A program made the position numbers and the translations under genes. The notes beneath the pieces are model-generated. The model was not told the DNA's origin and searched no databases. It was given only the letters and a program-made list of their open reading frames with translations. From Pseudomonas silesiensis (GTDB lineage Bacteria; Pseudomonadota; Gammaproteobacteria; Pseudomonadales; Pseudomonadaceae): DNA of 64,000 nt. The DNA is taken from contig NZ_CP014870.1 in assembly GCF_001661075.1 (NCBI RefSeq), positions 744,001 through 808,000 on the forward strand. The letters run 5' to 3'. This document shows, piece by piece, positions 45,110 to 55,241 of this stretch; the stretch's first letter is position 1, and each line of letters starts with the position of its first letter.

Positions 45110-48058
45110 TCAGTTCACAGCGGACGTCGCTTCGACATGACGCGGCAAGGTCACCCGGATACGGGTGCCGCGTTGGCTTTGTACATCAGCCGGGCTGTCG
45201 ATGGTGATTTGTCCATAATGCTCTTCAACGATGGAATAGACCAGTGCAAGGCCCAGACCGGTGCCTTCGCCAGGATCCTTGGTGGTGAAGAAAGGTTCGA
45301 ACAGTCGATCCATGATGCTCGAGGGAATACCGCTGCCTTCGTCTTCGACGATCAAATCGACCGTGTGTTCGCCGGCTTCGCTCTTGACCCGCACCGCACT
45401 GCCGGGAGGCGAGGCGTCACGGGCGTTGGAGAGCAGGTTGATCAGTACTTGGGCCAGGCGCTGAGGGTCGCCTTCAACCCAGTGGTCGGGGTCGCAAAGG
45501 TTGTAGAACTGCACTTCGAAATTGCGTCGGTTCAGGGCCAGCAGGCCGATGGCATCCTGGGCCACTTCAGCCAGACAGACGGGCTCGTCGCTGTGCTGGT
45601 GACTGCCGGCGTGGGCAAAGCTCATCAGCGATTGAACGATGCGTGACACGCGTTTGGTCTGTTCGAGGATCTGCCCGCTGATTTCCTTCAGTTCGCTGTC
45701 GTCTTCGCGCTCTTCGCGCAGGTTCTGGGCCAGGCAGGCGATGCCGGTGATCGGGTTGCCGATCTCATGGGCCACGCCGGCGGCGAGGCGGCCGATGCTG
45801 GCCAGTCGCTCGGAGTGAACCAGCTTGTCTTCGAGCATCTGGGTTTCGGTCAGGTCTTCCACCAGCAGCACCAGGCCACTGTTACCCGGCGCCAGGGGTT
45901 CGTCGATCGCCGCCTTGTGCAGATTCAGCCAGCGGGTCTGGCCATCGAGGGCCAGGTGCTGCTTGTGCAAGTGTTCGTCGGGCAGATCGATGAAGCCTTG
46001 CAACAGCGCTTTCCAGGGATCGGCGATGGTGCTCAGGCGCGAGCCGACCACACGTTGGGCGGCAATCCCGGTCAATTCCTCCATGGCTTTGTTCCACATG
46101 AGGATTTCCTGATCCTTGGCCAGGGAACAAACACCCATCGGCAATTCCTGCAAGGTCTGGCGGTGATAGCGGCGCAGTGCATCGAGTTCGGCGGCAAGGC
46201 CTGTGAGGCGCGAATGGTAATCCTCGAGCCGGCTTTCGATGAAGTGGATGTCTTCAGTCACATAGTTTTCGCCGCCGGCCTTATAAGGCAGGAAGGTTTC
46301 CACCATGTCCTGGGCCACGCTCGGTCCCATCAGGCCGGACAGGTTGGCTTCGATTCGGTCACGCAAACGGCGCAAGGCGTAAGGTCGGCGCTCGTCGAAT
46401 GGCAGATAAAGGTCGTGCAGGGCTTGCTCGACTTCTTTCTGTGCGGCCTTGGCGCCCAAGGGTTTGGCCAGCTGCGTGGCGAACTCCTGGGGCGAGGCGG
46501 CGTGCAGTTCCCGGCGTTGCGGGCGACGCACGTTGTCCACGGCGCAGGCTTCGGCGGCGCTGGCCTCTTCGGCGCTGGCGTTGGTGAACAGCGAAATCAG
46601 GGTGAACATCAGCACGTTGGCCGCCAGCGAGGCGATGGCCGCCATGTGCCAACTGGTGTCGTCCAGCACGTAGATCATGTTCAGCAGCGGAATATAGAAA
46701 CCCTGCAGATTGCCCACCAGCGGCAGCAGCATGGTGACCAGCCACACCAGGATCCCGGCAAGCAGGCCGGCGATGAAGCCGCGGCGGTTGGCGGTCGGCC
46801 AGTACAGGACCGACAGCACGCCCGGCAGGAATTGCAGGGTGGCGACGAAGGCGACGATGCCCAGGTTGGCCAGGTCCTGCTCGGCGCCCAGCATCAGGTA
46901 GAAACCGTAGCCGGCCATGATGATCGCGACGATCAGCGCCCGGCGGGTCCACTTCAGCCAGCGATAGATATTGCCTTCGGCCGGCGGCTGGTAGAGCGGC
47001 AGTACCAGGTGATTCAGCGCCATTCCGGACAGCGCCAGGGTGGTGACGATGATCAGCCCGCTGGCCGCCGACAAACCACCGATGTACGCCAGCAGCGCCA
47101 GGGCCTTGCTGTTGGCGGCGATACCGATGCCCAGGGTGAAGTATTCCGGGTTGGTGGTGGCGCCGAGTTTCAAGCCGGCCCAGAGAATCAACGGCACGGC
47201 CAGGCTCATCAGCAGCAGGAAGAGCGGCAGGCCCCAGCTGGCGCTCACCAGGGAGCGCGGGTTGAGGTTTTCGGTAAAGGTCATGTGATACATGTGCGGC
47301 ATCACGATCGCCGAGGCGAAAAACACCAGCAGCAACGTGCGCCATGGCCCTTCCTGTAGCGGTGTATGCAGGGCGGCGAGGGCGGTCTGGTTTTGCAGCA
47401 GCCACAATTCCAGCTGTTGCGGGCCGTCGAACACGCCGTACAGTGCATACAGGCCGACACCGCCAATGGCGATCAACTTGATCACCGACTCGAAGGCAAT
47501 CGCGAACACCAGCCCTTCATGCTTCTCGCGGGTGGCGATATGGCGCGAACCGAAGAAAATCGTGAACAGGGTAATCAGCGCGCAGAAGCTCAAGGCCACG
47601 CGGTGCTGGACCGGTTCGCGGGTGAGGATGCCAATGGAGTCGGCCACCGCCTGAATCTGCAAGGCCAGCAACGGCAGCACGCCGATCAGCATGAAGATGG
47701 TTGTCAGCGCCCCGGCCCAGGTGCTGCGGAAGCGGAACGCGAACAAATCGGCCAGGGACGACAGCTGATAGGTGCGGGTGATCTTCAGGATCGGGTACAG
47801 CAACACCGGCGCCAGCAAAAACGCCCCGGAGACCCCGAGGTAACTGGACAGGAAACCATAGCCGTACTGATAGGCCAGGCCCACCGTGCCGTAAAACGCC
47901 CAGGCACTGGCGTAGACGCCCAGCGACAGGGTGTAGGTCAGCGGGTGGCGAATGATCGCCCGGGGGATCATGCCCCGTTCGCTGACCCAGGCGACGCCGA
48001 ACAGCACCGCCAGGTAGGCGGCGCTGATCAGGATCATCTGGGTCAGGCTAAAGCTCAT
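45110..48058 (-). CDS. cbrA: Hybrid transporter-sensor histidine kinase CbrA
   Basis: This protein of about 982 residues has an N-terminal sodium/solute symporter-like (SLC5/SSS) domain with about 13 membrane helices, a STAC-type linker (residues ~510-600), a PAS domain ([22 protein letters not shown]), a HisKA H-box ([21 protein letters not shown]) and an HATPase domain ([24 protein letters not shown]). It has been linked to histidine uptake as well as CbrB control. The start is ATG 48058 (MSFSLTQ) or 48064, and both overlap the end of cbrX. Confidence 0.95.
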   Translation of the reverse strand: MSFSLTQMILISAAYLAVLFGVAWVSERGMIPRAIIRHPLTYTLSLGVYASAWAFYGTVGLAYQYGYGFLSSYLGVSGAFLLAPVLLYPILKITRTYQLSSLADLFAFRFRSTWAGALTTIFMLIGVLPLLALQIQAVADSIGILTREPVQHRVALSFCALITLFTIFFGSRHIATREKHEGLVFAIAFESVIKLIAIGGVGLYALYGVFDGPQQLELWLLQNQTALAALHTPLQEGPWRTLLLVFFASAIVMPHMYHMTFTENLNPRSLVSASWGLPLFLLLMSLAVPLILWAGLKLGATTNPEYFTLGIGIAANSKALALLAYIGGLSAASGLIIVTTLALSGMALNHLVLPLYQPPAEGNIYRWLKWTRRALIVAIIMAGYGFYLMLGAEQDLANLGIVAFVATLQFLPGVLSVLYWPTANRRGFIAGLLAGILVWLVTMLLPLVGNLQGFYIPLLNMIYVLDDTSWHMAAIASLAANVLMFTLISLFTNASAEEASAAEACAVDNVRRPQRRELHAASPQEFATQLAKPLGAKAAQKEVEQALHDLYLPFDERRPYALRRLRDRIEANLSGLMGPSVAQDMVETFLPYKAGGENYVTEDIHFIESRLEDYHSRLTGLAAELDALRRYHRQTLQELPMGVCSLAKDQEILMWNKAMEELTGIAAQRVVGSRLSTIADPWKALLQGFIDLPDEHLHKQHLALDGQTRWLNLHKAAIDEPLAPGNSGLVLLVEDLTETQMLEDKLVHSERLASIGRLAAGVAHEIGNPITGIACLAQNLREEREDDSELKEISGQILEQTKRVSRIVQSLMSFAHAGSHQHSDEPVCLAEVAQDAIGLLALNRRNFEVQFYNLCDPDHWVEGDPQRLAQVLINLLSNARDASPPGSAVRVKSEAGEHTVDLIVEDEGSGIPSSIMDRLFEPFFTTKDPGEGTGLGLALVYSIVEEHYGQITIDSPADVQSQRGTRIRVTLPRHVEATSAVN

Positions 48059-48224
48059 CGGCATCTTTTTGGCTCTGCAGGATGAAGGTCACGACGATCA
48101 GGATCAGCCAGAGCAGATAGGGGCGATACCAGGCGCCAGTAGCGTCGATCCACCAATCCATGATGGCCGGGGAGAACAGATAAATCCCCACTACCAGGAG
48201 CAGGACCAAGCGATAGATGTACAT
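48048..48224 (-). CDS. cbrX: Small membrane protein CbrX
   Basis: This 58-residue gene runs from ATG 48224 to TAG 48048. It has two hydrophobic segments (LVLLLVVGIYLFSP and PYLLWLILIVVTFILQ), separated by a Trp-rich turn (MDWWIDATGAWY). Its end overlaps the cbrA start by 11 bases or more, so translation is probably coupled. Pseudomonads carry this CbrX gene ahead of cbrAB. Its function is not settled, and an effect on cbrA expression is likely. A GAGAGG site lies upstream. Confidence 0.87.
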   Translation of the reverse strand: MYIYRLVLLLVVGIYLFSPAIMDWWIDATGAWYRPYLLWLILIVVTFILQSQKDADEL

Positions 48225-48301
48225 CCCGGCCTCTCTTCTTTATGCGCGTGCCCGAAAACGTGCGGCGATGGTAACGGATGGGCGCGCCACTGCAAGTGTC
48301 A

Positions 48302-49198
48302 TCACTGTAGCTGCGCTTCGGGCAGGTTGAGTGTGCGCGGGATCTTCAGTGCGTCCCAGTGGACGATGCCCCAGTCCAGCACTTCCCGTGGTGTGGCATA
48401 CGCCAGTTCGGCGCCCAGGTTTTGTCCGAGCGCGCGCAACGCACGCAGCAGCAGCGGCGTCGCCTGATCTTCGGTCAACGGCGGCGAACGGTAGGACTTG
48501 CCGAGCTTGTTGCCGTCGGGCTGGGTAATCAGCGGGATATGCAGGTAACGCGGCTGTGGCAGGCCAAGCAGTTCTTGCAGGTAGAGCTGGCGCGGGGTGG
48601 AGTCCAGCAGGTCGGCGCCCCGGACAATATCGGTGATGCCTTGCCAGGCATCGTCCAGCACCACCGCCAGTTGATAGGCGTAGAGCCCGTCGCGGCGGCG
48701 GATCACGAAATCGCCGACTTCACGGCCCAGGTGCTGGCGGAATTCGCCCTGGACCCGGTCGATGAAGTGGTATTCCAGTTCCGGAACACGCAGGCGAATC
48801 GCGGCATCTTCGGTGCCGTGACCGGCGTTGCGGCACAAGCCTGGATAAATCCCGTGATAGCGCTCCAGTTGTTTGCGCGAACAGGTGCAGGCGTAGGCCA
48901 GGCCATGATTGAACAGGCGATTGAGCACTTCGGCGTAGGCCTCGTGCCGGTCGCTCTGTCGGACCATTTCGCCATCCCACTCGAAACCGTAGCTTTCCAG
49001 CGCCTTGAGAATGGCCGCCTGGGCGCCGGGTTCTTCCCGAGGTGGATCGAGATCTTCCATGCGCATCAGCCAGCGACCTCCCACCGCACGCGCGTCGAGG
49101 TACGACGCCAGCGCTGCGACCAGCGAACCGAAATGCAGATGTCCACTGGGCGTGGGAGCAAAGCGCCCGATGTAGGCGGAAGAGGTGATGGCGGTCAT
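48302..49198 (-). CDS. gluQ: Glutamyl-Q tRNA(Asp) synthetase
   Basis: This 298-residue truncated GluRS-like enzyme lacks the anticodon-binding domain. It has the HIGH-type motif (GRFAPTPSGHLHFGSLVAAL), the zinc-ligand segment (YACTCSRKQL...YPGLC), and the KMSKS-like DGNKLGKSY. It attaches glutamate to queuosine-34 of tRNA-Asp. It is downstream of dksA on the same strand, the conserved dksA-gluQ arrangement, with a REP hairpin and terminator between them. Confidence 0.95.
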   Translation of the reverse strand: MTAITSSAYIGRFAPTPSGHLHFGSLVAALASYLDARAVGGRWLMRMEDLDPPREEPGAQAAILKALESYGFEWDGEMVRQSDRHEAYAEVLNRLFNHGLAYACTCSRKQLERYHGIYPGLCRNAGHGTEDAAIRLRVPELEYHFIDRVQGEFRQHLGREVGDFVIRRRDGLYAYQLAVVLDDAWQGITDIVRGADLLDSTPRQLYLQELLGLPQPRYLHIPLITQPDGNKLGKSYRSPPLTEDQATPLLLRALRALGQNLGAELAYATPREVLDWGIVHWDALKIPRTLNLPEAQLQ

Positions 49199-49244
49199 AA
49201 GGCGATGTCAGGCTGTCCAATCGTTTCGAGCATGGCTTGAAGCC

Positions 49245-49318
49245 GCCTTCGCGAGCAAGCTTCGCTCCTACAGAATATTGCGCCAGTCTTTGTAGGAGCG
49301 AAGCTTGCTCGCGAAGGC
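49245..49318. repeat. REP pair in tail-to-tail order, perfect 28-bp arms
   Basis: GCCTTCGCGAGCAAGCTTCG...CTCCTACA, an 18-nt loop, then TGTAGGAGCGAAGCTTGCTCG...CGAAGGC. The arms are perfectly complementary over 28 bases. The order of the two REPs is opposite to that of the other pairs in the window. Confidence 0.88.
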
Positions 49319-49354
49319 AATTCCGAAGACGCCACAAATATCAGCGAATGTCAG

Positions 49355-49385
49355 AAACAAAAACGGAGCGTTCGCACGCTCCGTT
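49355..49385 (-). terminator. Terminator of dksA
   Basis: On the minus strand AACGGAGCG, a short loop and CGCTCCGTT are followed by TTTGTTTC, 19 bases after the dksA stop. This limits dksA-gluQ read-through. Confidence 0.85.
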
Positions 49386-49403
49386 CTTTCGTTCAAGTCG
49401 AGA

Positions 49404-49844
49404 TCACTTGCCGACTTGCTTTTCCTTGATTTCCGCCAGGGTCTTGCAATCGACGCACATGTCGGCGGTAGGGCGGGCTTCGAGTCGCTTGACGCCGATT
49501 TCGACGCCGCAGGACTCACACCAGCCATACTCTTCGTCTTCGATCAATTGCAGGGTCTTGTCGATTTTCTTGATCAGCTTGCGCTCGCGATCACGGGCGC
49601 GCAATTCGAGGCTGAATTCTTCTTCCTGGCTGGCACGGTCTGCCGGGTCCGGGAAGTTGGCCGCTTCGTCTTTCATGTGATCAACCGTACGGTCGACTTC
49701 CTGCATCAAGTCCTGTTTCCACTTGTTCAGGATCTTGGTGAAGTGAGCGCGCATGGGCTTGCCCATGTATTCCTCGCCCTTTACTTCTTTGTAGGGTTCG
49801 AAACCGCTGATCGACTGATTTTGCTGCTTTGCTTGGGTGGGCAT
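49404..49844 (-). CDS. dksA: RNA polymerase-binding transcription factor DksA
   Basis: This 146-residue protein has the coiled-coil with the tip Asp residues (NFPDPADRASQEEEFSLELR) and a C4 zinc finger (CESCGVEIG...CVDC). It enters the RNA polymerase secondary channel and, with ppGpp, mediates the stringent response. The start ATG 49844 gives the usual MPTQAKQQ N-terminus. Confidence 0.97.
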   Translation of the reverse strand: MPTQAKQQNQSISGFEPYKEVKGEEYMGKPMRAHFTKILNKWKQDLMQEVDRTVDHMKDEAANFPDPADRASQEEEFSLELRARDRERKLIKKIDKTLQLIEDEEYGWCESCGVEIGVKRLEARPTADMCVDCKTLAEIKEKQVGK

Positions 49845-50178
49845 GAAATGGACCGCCTCTACTCTTGTAATCCATTGCGCAGGATTGCTCCATCACCGAC
49901 ACCTGCCGGCCCTGCGGCTGCAAGCGGGCGAACTTACCAGATCAAATCGGGCCGCGCTACTCCCGGATGTCGAGGTAGTGGCCTTCAGTGCTTGCAAATG
50001 TATGCCAAGCCCTGTCTGGTGGTGTTGGAGGCCTGATCAAATATTGATTTTAGCCAAACCTGGGACACACGCTTGAGTCGTTTGAGACCGGCGTTATATG
50101 GGTCTGACCGCTTTAGGTTCTCGCTCGTTCCTGCGCTTGGGTAGAATCGGTTTTTTTCCCTGTTTTGAAGGAAGGCCA
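49845..50178. other. Divergent intergenic region dksA / aminotransferase
   Basis: 334 bases without a supported gene. It should hold the dksA promoter on the minus strand and the aminotransferase promoter on the plus strand. A TTGGGTAGAATC sequence near 50140 could be an extended -10 (TAGAAT). A ribosome site (GAAGGAAGG) precedes ATG 50179. Confidence 0.45.
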
Positions 50179-51351
50179 ATGGCTCAGCCCTACAGTGCCC
50201 GCAGTCGCGCGATCGAACCTTTCCACGTCATGGCGCTGCTGGCGCGGGCGAACGAACTGCAAGCCGCCGGCCACGACGTGATCCACCTGGAAATCGGCGA
50301 GCCGGACTTCACTACCGCCGAGCCGATCATCCAGGCCGGCCAGGCGGCACTGACGGCGGGCAAGACCCGTTACACCGCAGCGCGCGGTATCCCGGAGTTG
50401 CGCGAGGCCATTTCGGGCTTCTATCAGCAGCGTTACGGGTTGAATATCGATCCGCAGCGCATTCTCATCACCCCCGGCGGCTCTGGCGCGCTGTTGCTGG
50501 CCAGCGCCCTGCTGGTGGACCCGGGCAAGCACTGGCTGCTGGCGGACCCGGGGTACCCGTGCAACCGGCATTTCCTGCGGCTGGTGGAAGGCGCGGCACA
50601 GCTTGTTCCTGTCGGTCCGGAGGTGCGTTATCAGCTGACGCCGGACCTGGTGGCCCGTCATTGGGACCACGACAGTGTCGGCGCGTTGGTGGCGTCGCCG
50701 GCCAACCCGACCGGGACCATCCTGACCCGCGATGAATTGGCGGGCCTGTCTGCCGCCATCAAGCTGCGCCACGGCCATCTGGTGGTGGACGAGATCTACC
50801 ACGGCCTGACCTATGGCACCGACGCGGCCAGTGTGCTGGAAGTGGATAACGACGCCTTCGTCCTAAATAGTTTTTCAAAGTATTTCGGCATGACCGGCTG
50901 GCGACTCGGTTGGCTGGTCGCACCCGAAGCTGCAGTCGGTGAGCTGGAAAAACTCGCGCAGAACCTCTACATCAGTGCCCCAAGCATGGCCCAGCACGCC
51001 GCGCTGGCCTGCTTTGAGCCGGCCACCATCAGCATTCTGGAAGAGCGTCGCGCCGAATTCGGCCGGCGTCGGGATTTCCTGCTGCCGGCCTTGCGGGAAT
51101 TGGGCTTCGGCATCGCCGTGGAACCGGAAGGGGCTTTTTACTTGTACGCCGATATCAGCAAGTTCGGCGGTGATGCCTTCGCGTTCTGCCGACATTTCCT
51201 CGAAACCGAGCATGTGGCGATTACCCCTGGACTCGACTTCGGCCGTTATCAGGCCGGGCATCACGTGCGGTTTGCCTACACCCAGAGTCTGGTGCGCTTG
51301 CAGGAAGCGGTCGAGCGGATTGCGCGCGGCCTGCGGAGCTGGCAAGGCTGA
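50179..51351 (+). CDS. PLP-dependent aminotransferase, class I/II (AAT-like)
   Basis: This 390-residue fold-type I enzyme starts [10 protein letters not shown] and has [25 protein letters not shown] with the conserved Asn and Pro, [10 protein letters not shown] (PLP Asp and Tyr), and the lysine that forms the PLP Schiff base in [17 protein letters not shown]. It is a COG0436 member. The amino-acid substrate cannot be read from sequence alone. Start ATG 50179 with GAAGGAAGG; the longer frame from 50098 is untranslated leader. It overlaps sfsA by one base (TGATG). Confidence 0.9.
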   Translation: MAQPYSARSRAIEPFHVMALLARANELQAAGHDVIHLEIGEPDFTTAEPIIQAGQAALTAGKTRYTAARGIPELREAISGFYQQRYGLNIDPQRILITPGGSGALLLASALLVDPGKHWLLADPGYPCNRHFLRLVEGAAQLVPVGPEVRYQLTPDLVARHWDHDSVGALVASPANPTGTILTRDELAGLSAAIKLRHGHLVVDEIYHGLTYGTDAASVLEVDNDAFVLNSFSKYFGMTGWRLGWLVAPEAAVGELEKLAQNLYISAPSMAQHAALACFEPATISILEERRAEFGRRRDFLLPALRELGFGIAVEPEGAFYLYADISKFGGDAFAFCRHFLETEHVAITPGLDFGRYQAGHHVRFAYTQSLVRLQEAVERIARGLRSWQG

Positions 51352-52064
51352 TGCGCTTTCATCCGCCACTCGAAGAAGGCCGCCTGATCCGCCGTTACAA
51401 ACGCTTTCTCGCAGATATCGAGACCGTTGACGGTGAGTTGCTGACCATTCACTGCCCGAACACCGGTTCCATGCTCAATTGCCAGGTCGAGGGCGGGCAG
51501 GTCTGGTTCAGTCGTTCCAATGATCCGAAACGCAAACTGCCCGGCACCTGGGAAGTTGGCGAAACCCCGCAGGGGCGGCTGTTTTGCGTGAACACCGGGC
51601 GGGCCAACGGCTTGATCGAGGAGGCATTGCGGGCCAGCGTCATCACCGAACTGAACGGCTTTACCGGGCTGAAGCGTGAAGTGGCCTATGGCCAGGAAAG
51701 CAGCCGCATCGATTTCCGCCTCGATTACCCGAGCGGACCGGCCTATGTGGAAGTCAAAAGTGTCACCCTGGGGTACGACGGTTCATTGGTGGCGGCGTTT
51801 CCCGATGCGGTGACCCAGCGCGGGGCCAAGCATCTACGGGAGTTGGCTCATTTGGCCCGGGACGGGATTCGCGCGGTGCAGTTGTATTGCGTGAACCTCA
51901 CCGGAATAGAAGCGGTGCGCCCTGCCGAAGAAATCGATTCAGCCTACGCCGCCGCACTGCGTGAGGCGGTGGCCTGTGGGGTCGAGGTATTGGCCTATGG
52001 GGTGCGGTTGACCCACGAAGAGATGGTGGTCGATCGACGTCTGGACGTATTGCTCAACGGTTAA
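51351..52064 (+). CDS. sfsA: Sugar fermentation stimulation protein SfsA
   Basis: This 237-residue DNA-binding/nuclease-fold protein has the SfsA markers [23 protein letters not shown] (here in part: IHCPNTGSM), [17 protein letters not shown] with the E-x-K pair, and [16 protein letters not shown]. The function is poorly defined; it has been linked to maltose-gene regulation in E. coli. The start codon overlaps the aminotransferase stop. The stop TAA overlaps the convergent Rieske stop in a TTAA palindrome. Confidence 0.93.
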   Translation: MRFHPPLEEGRLIRRYKRFLADIETVDGELLTIHCPNTGSMLNCQVEGGQVWFSRSNDPKRKLPGTWEVGETPQGRLFCVNTGRANGLIEEALRASVITELNGFTGLKREVAYGQESSRIDFRLDYPSGPAYVEVKSVTLGYDGSLVAAFPDAVTQRGAKHLRELAHLARDGIRAVQLYCVNLTGIEAVRPAEEIDSAYAAALREAVACGVEVLAYGVRLTHEEMVVDRRLDVLLNG

Positions 52065-52378
52065 AGACTGACCCAGATCCCTTGGTCGTCCTCGCGGCAG
52101 TCAACGCTGGACAGGGATTGCCCGGCGCACGGGCCGGCGACGCATTCGCCGTCTTCGATCAGAAACAGTGCGCCATGGGTGGCGCACTGGATCAGGCTGT
52201 TGCTGGGGTCGAGAAACTGGTTGGGGGTCCATTCCAGCCCGACGCCACGGTGCGGACAGCGATTGATATAGACGTAAGCCTGGCCGCCCCGGCGCACGGC
52301 AAAGAGTTTCTGGCCGTCGATCTCGAAACCGCGGCTGCTGTTATCGGCCAGTTCGACGCCGGTACAAAGAAACTTCAT
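52061..52378 (-). CDS. Small Rieske [2Fe-2S] ferredoxin-like protein
   Basis: This 105-residue protein is a single Rieske domain with cluster ligands in CPHRG and, 21 residues later, CATHG (C-x-H...C-x2-H). It is soluble and resembles NirD-like or dioxygenase-type ferredoxins, so an electron-transfer role is likely. Its partner is unknown. ATG 52378 has a GAGGA site; the frame upstream to 52390 is weaker. Confidence 0.88.
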   Translation of the reverse strand: MKFLCTGVELADNSSRGFEIDGQKLFAVRRGGQAYVYINRCPHRGVGLEWTPNQFLDPSNSLIQCATHGALFLIEDGECVAGPCAGQSLSSVDCREDDQGIWVSL

Positions 52379-52422
52379 GTCTATCCTCAAGTGCCGCCGC
52401 TAGTGACCGGATATGTCCGAGC

Positions 52423-52450
52423 TTGACGTTCAAATGCAAACAATTATCAA
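52423..52450 (+). promoter_or_regulatory. Promoter with overlapping Fur-box-like sequence, phuTUVW
   Basis: TTGACG (52423..52428) and TATCAA (52445..52450) are 16 bases apart. The 19 bases 52430..52448 agree with the Fur consensus GATAATGATAATCATTATC at 12 positions. Fur control of the haem importer is therefore likely but the match is moderate. Confidence 0.5.
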
Positions 52451-52546
52451 ATGGCCGCTTCGCCCATCGGCTGGGCAGGTGCCGGATGCCGAGGATACTT
52501 GGCCTGTCATCTCGATGCCTGGGAAAAACTTTCAAGGAAGCTGTTT

Positions 52547-53419
52547 ATGCGCCTGAGTACCCACGTTGCTGCGCTCTGTGCCGGACTTCTCGTCAGCTAT
52601 CACGCCGTAGCGGCCGAGTTGCCACAGCGTTGGGTCAGTGCCGGAGGCGCGCTGTCGGAGTGGGTCTGTGCGCTGGGTGGCGAGTCGAAACTGGTGGGGG
52701 TCGATACCACGAGCCAGCACCCGCAAACCCTTAAGGCACTGCCCAGTATCGGTTATCAGCGGCAATTGTCGGCGGAGGGTATTTTGAGTTTGCGTCCGCA
52801 GATTCTGATCGGCACCGAAGAAATGGGGCCGCCGCCAGTGCTATCACAGGTTCGCAGTGCCGGCGTGCAAGTCGAGCTGTTCTCCGCCCAGCCGGATCTG
52901 CCGACCTTGCAGGCTAATTTGCAGCACCTGGGCAAGTTGCTTGGCGCGCAAGACCGGGCGTCGCAATTGCTTCAGGGGTATCAACAGCAACTCGAGCAGC
53001 AAAAGGTCCGGGTTACCCGGGCGCAATTGCAGGAAAAGTCGCCGGGCGTCCTGATGCTGCTCGGCCATGCAGGCGGCAAGCCGCTGATTGCCGGCAAGGA
53101 CACCGCCGCCGACTGGTTGCTGCAAAAGGCCGGTGGGCACAATCTGGCAACACATTCCGGCTACAAACCTTTTTCCGTCGAATCGCTGGTCAGCCTGGAC
53201 CCTGACGTGTTGGTGTTTGCCGATCGTGCGCTCACCGGCGATGCCGCGCGGGCAGCGCTGTTCAAGGAAAATCCGATCCTGTCCTCGACCCGCGCGGCCA
53301 AGGACGGGCGAGTCATGGAACTCGATCCAACCTTGCTGGTGGGCGGCCTCGGGCCGCGGTTGCCCGACGCGTTGAAATCTCTGTCTGACGGCTTCTTCCC
53401 CGGTTCTGCCGGCCAATGA
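52547..53419 (+). CDS. phuT: Periplasmic haem-binding protein PhuT/HmuT
   Basis: This 290-residue BtuF-fold protein has a signal peptide (MRLSTHVAALCAGLLVSYHAVAA-EL). The segment IGYQRQLSAEG carries Tyr70, which corresponds to the axial haem Tyr of PhuT/ShuT. The following FecCD permease and ATPase support a haem importer rather than B12. ATG 52547 has AGGAAG upstream; the frame start at 52451 lies in the promoter region. It overlaps phuU by four bases. Confidence 0.87.
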   Translation: MRLSTHVAALCAGLLVSYHAVAAELPQRWVSAGGALSEWVCALGGESKLVGVDTTSQHPQTLKALPSIGYQRQLSAEGILSLRPQILIGTEEMGPPPVLSQVRSAGVQVELFSAQPDLPTLQANLQHLGKLLGAQDRASQLLQGYQQQLEQQKVRVTRAQLQEKSPGVLMLLGHAGGKPLIAGKDTAADWLLQKAGGHNLATHSGYKPFSVESLVSLDPDVLVFADRALTGDAARAALFKENPILSSTRAAKDGRVMELDPTLLVGGLGPRLPDALKSLSDGFFPGSAGQ

Positions 53420-54453
53420 CCATCCTGGTTAAACCGCGTGCTTTGTTCATTGGCTTGAGCCTGCTGTGTTTGCTGGCGGTCTGGCTGTCGTTGGCGCTGG
53501 GCCCCGTCAGCTTGCCGCTGTTCGATACCTTGCGTGCGGCGTTGCGGCTGATCGGCTTGCCCATTGCGGCCGACGGGCTGGAGCAGGCGGAGCTGATCCT
53601 GGGACAGATTCGCTTGCCGCGCACGCTATTGGGGTTGGCGGTGGGGGGCGTCCTGGCATTGTCCGGCGTGGCGATGCAGGGACTGTTTCGTAACCCGCTG
53701 GCAGATCCGGGGTTGGTCGGGGTTTCCAGCGGCGCGGCGCTGGGCGCGGCGATCGCGATTGTCGGCGGTTCGATATTCGGCGGCCTGCCGGAAGCCTTCG
53801 GGCCTTATCTGTTATCGCTGTGCGCATTCATAGGTGGGCTCGGCGTCACGGCGCTGGTATATCGGCTGGGCCGGCGCAACGGGCAGACCCATGTCGCGAC
53901 CATGTTGCTGGCGGGTATCGCCTTGACCGCGCTGGCCGGTTCCGCCGTGGGGCTGTTTACCTACCTGGCCGACGACGCGACCCTGCGGACGCTGACATTC
54001 TGGAACCTGGGCAGTCTGAACGGCGCCAGCTATGCACGACTCTGGCCGTTGTTGCTGATCACGGTGGGCGTGGCGCTGTGGCTGCCGCGCCGGGCCAAGG
54101 CGCTGAATGCGTTGCTGCTGGGGGAGTCGGAGGCCGGTCACCTGGGCATCGATGTGGAACGGCTCAAGCGCGAGCTGGTGTTCTGCACGGCGTTGGGTGT
54201 CGGCGCGGCGGTCGCGGCGGCCGGGATGATCGGCTTTGTCGGGCTGGTGGTGCCGCACCTGGTGCGACTGCTGGCGGGGCCTGATCATCGTGTGCTGTTG
54301 CCGGCCTCGGTGCTGGCGGGCGGCAGCCTCCTGTTGTTTGCCGATCTGGTCGCACGATTGGCGCTGGCGCCGGCCGAGTTGCCCATCGGGATCGTCACGG
54401 CCTTCATTGGTGCACCGTTCTTTCTGTATTTGCTGCTCCGGGGGCGTGCCTGA
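53416..54453 (+). CDS. phuU: Haem ABC transporter permease PhuU (FecCD family)
   Basis: This 345-residue FecCD/BtuC-type permease has about ten membrane helices and the cytoplasmic [19 protein letters not shown] coupling helix. The [37 protein letters not shown] region is characteristic, given here by its parts [13 protein letters not shown] and [10 protein letters not shown]. It forms the inner membrane channel for haem with PhuV. It overlaps both neighbours (ATGA and a one-base TGATG). Confidence 0.93.
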   Translation: MTILVKPRALFIGLSLLCLLAVWLSLALGPVSLPLFDTLRAALRLIGLPIAADGLEQAELILGQIRLPRTLLGLAVGGVLALSGVAMQGLFRNPLADPGLVGVSSGAALGAAIAIVGGSIFGGLPEAFGPYLLSLCAFIGGLGVTALVYRLGRRNGQTHVATMLLAGIALTALAGSAVGLFTYLADDATLRTLTFWNLGSLNGASYARLWPLLLITVGVALWLPRRAKALNALLLGESEAGHLGIDVERLKRELVFCTALGVGAAVAAAGMIGFVGLVVPHLVRLLAGPDHRVLLPASVLAGGSLLLFADLVARLALAPAELPIGIVTAFIGAPFFLYLLLRGRA

Positions 54454-55220
54454 TGTTGCGAACGCAAAATCTGCAGATCCGTCGGGGTCGAAAGATCGTA
54501 TTGACCGACATCACGCTCGAGGTCAAGCCGGGCGAAGTCCTTGGTGTGCTGGGGCCGAACGGTGCCGGAAAAAGCACCTTGCTCGGCGCCTTGTGCGGCG
54601 AGTTGCAGGCTGACCAGGGCAATGTCTGGCTCGATGAGCGCGAGTTGAGCCACTGGGCCGGGGCGTTGCGAGCCCAGCGCCTGGCCGTGTTGCCGCAGGT
54701 ATCGACCCTGGACTTCGCTTTTCGCGTCGAAGAAGTGGTCGGCATGGGCCGCTTGCCCCATCAGAGCGGTCGGGTCCGGGATGATGAAATCGTCGCCGCC
54801 GCGTTGCAGGCTGCCGATGCCGGACATCTGACAGGCCGCAGCTACCTGGCCTTGTCCGGCGGCGAACGCCAGCGGGTGCATCTGGCGCGGGTGCTGGCAC
54901 AACTCTGGCCGGGTGAGGCGGGGCAGACCCTGTTGCTCGATGAACCGACCTCGATGCTCGACCCGCTGCATCAGCACACCACCCTGCAAGCGGTGCGCAC
55001 GTTTGCCGATCGCGGCGCGGCGGTATTGGTGATCCTGCATGATCTGAACCTGGCGGCGCGCTATTGTGATCGCCTGCTACTGCTCGAAGGCGGGCGCCCG
55101 GTGGCACTCGATACGCCGGAGCAGGTATTGCGTCCGGAACCGCTCAAGGCGGTCTTCGGCCTGGAAGTACTGGTGCAACAGCATCCGGAGCGTGGGCATC
55201 CGCTGATCATCGCCCGCTGA
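54453..55220 (+). CDS. phuV: Haem ABC transporter ATP-binding protein PhuV
   Basis: This 255-residue ABC ATPase has Walker [10 protein letters not shown], signature [18 protein letters not shown], Walker [12 protein letters not shown] and the H-loop [13 protein letters not shown]. It is the HmuV subfamily that drives haem import. The start codon overlaps the phuU stop. Confidence 0.95.
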   Translation: MLRTQNLQIRRGRKIVLTDITLEVKPGEVLGVLGPNGAGKSTLLGALCGELQADQGNVWLDERELSHWAGALRAQRLAVLPQVSTLDFAFRVEEVVGMGRLPHQSGRVRDDEIVAAALQAADAGHLTGRSYLALSGGERQRVHLARVLAQLWPGEAGQTLLLDEPTSMLDPLHQHTTLQAVRTFADRGAAVLVILHDLNLAARYCDRLLLLEGGRPVALDTPEQVLRPEPLKAVFGLEVLVQQHPERGHPLIIAR

Positions 55221-55241
55221 GTATCTGATAGGGATGAGTCC

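Noticed and set aside
45767..47359. A 530-codon plus-strand frame across cbrA
   Set aside because: Antisense to CbrA, very rich in Gln, His and Gly as expected from reversed membrane-protein codons.
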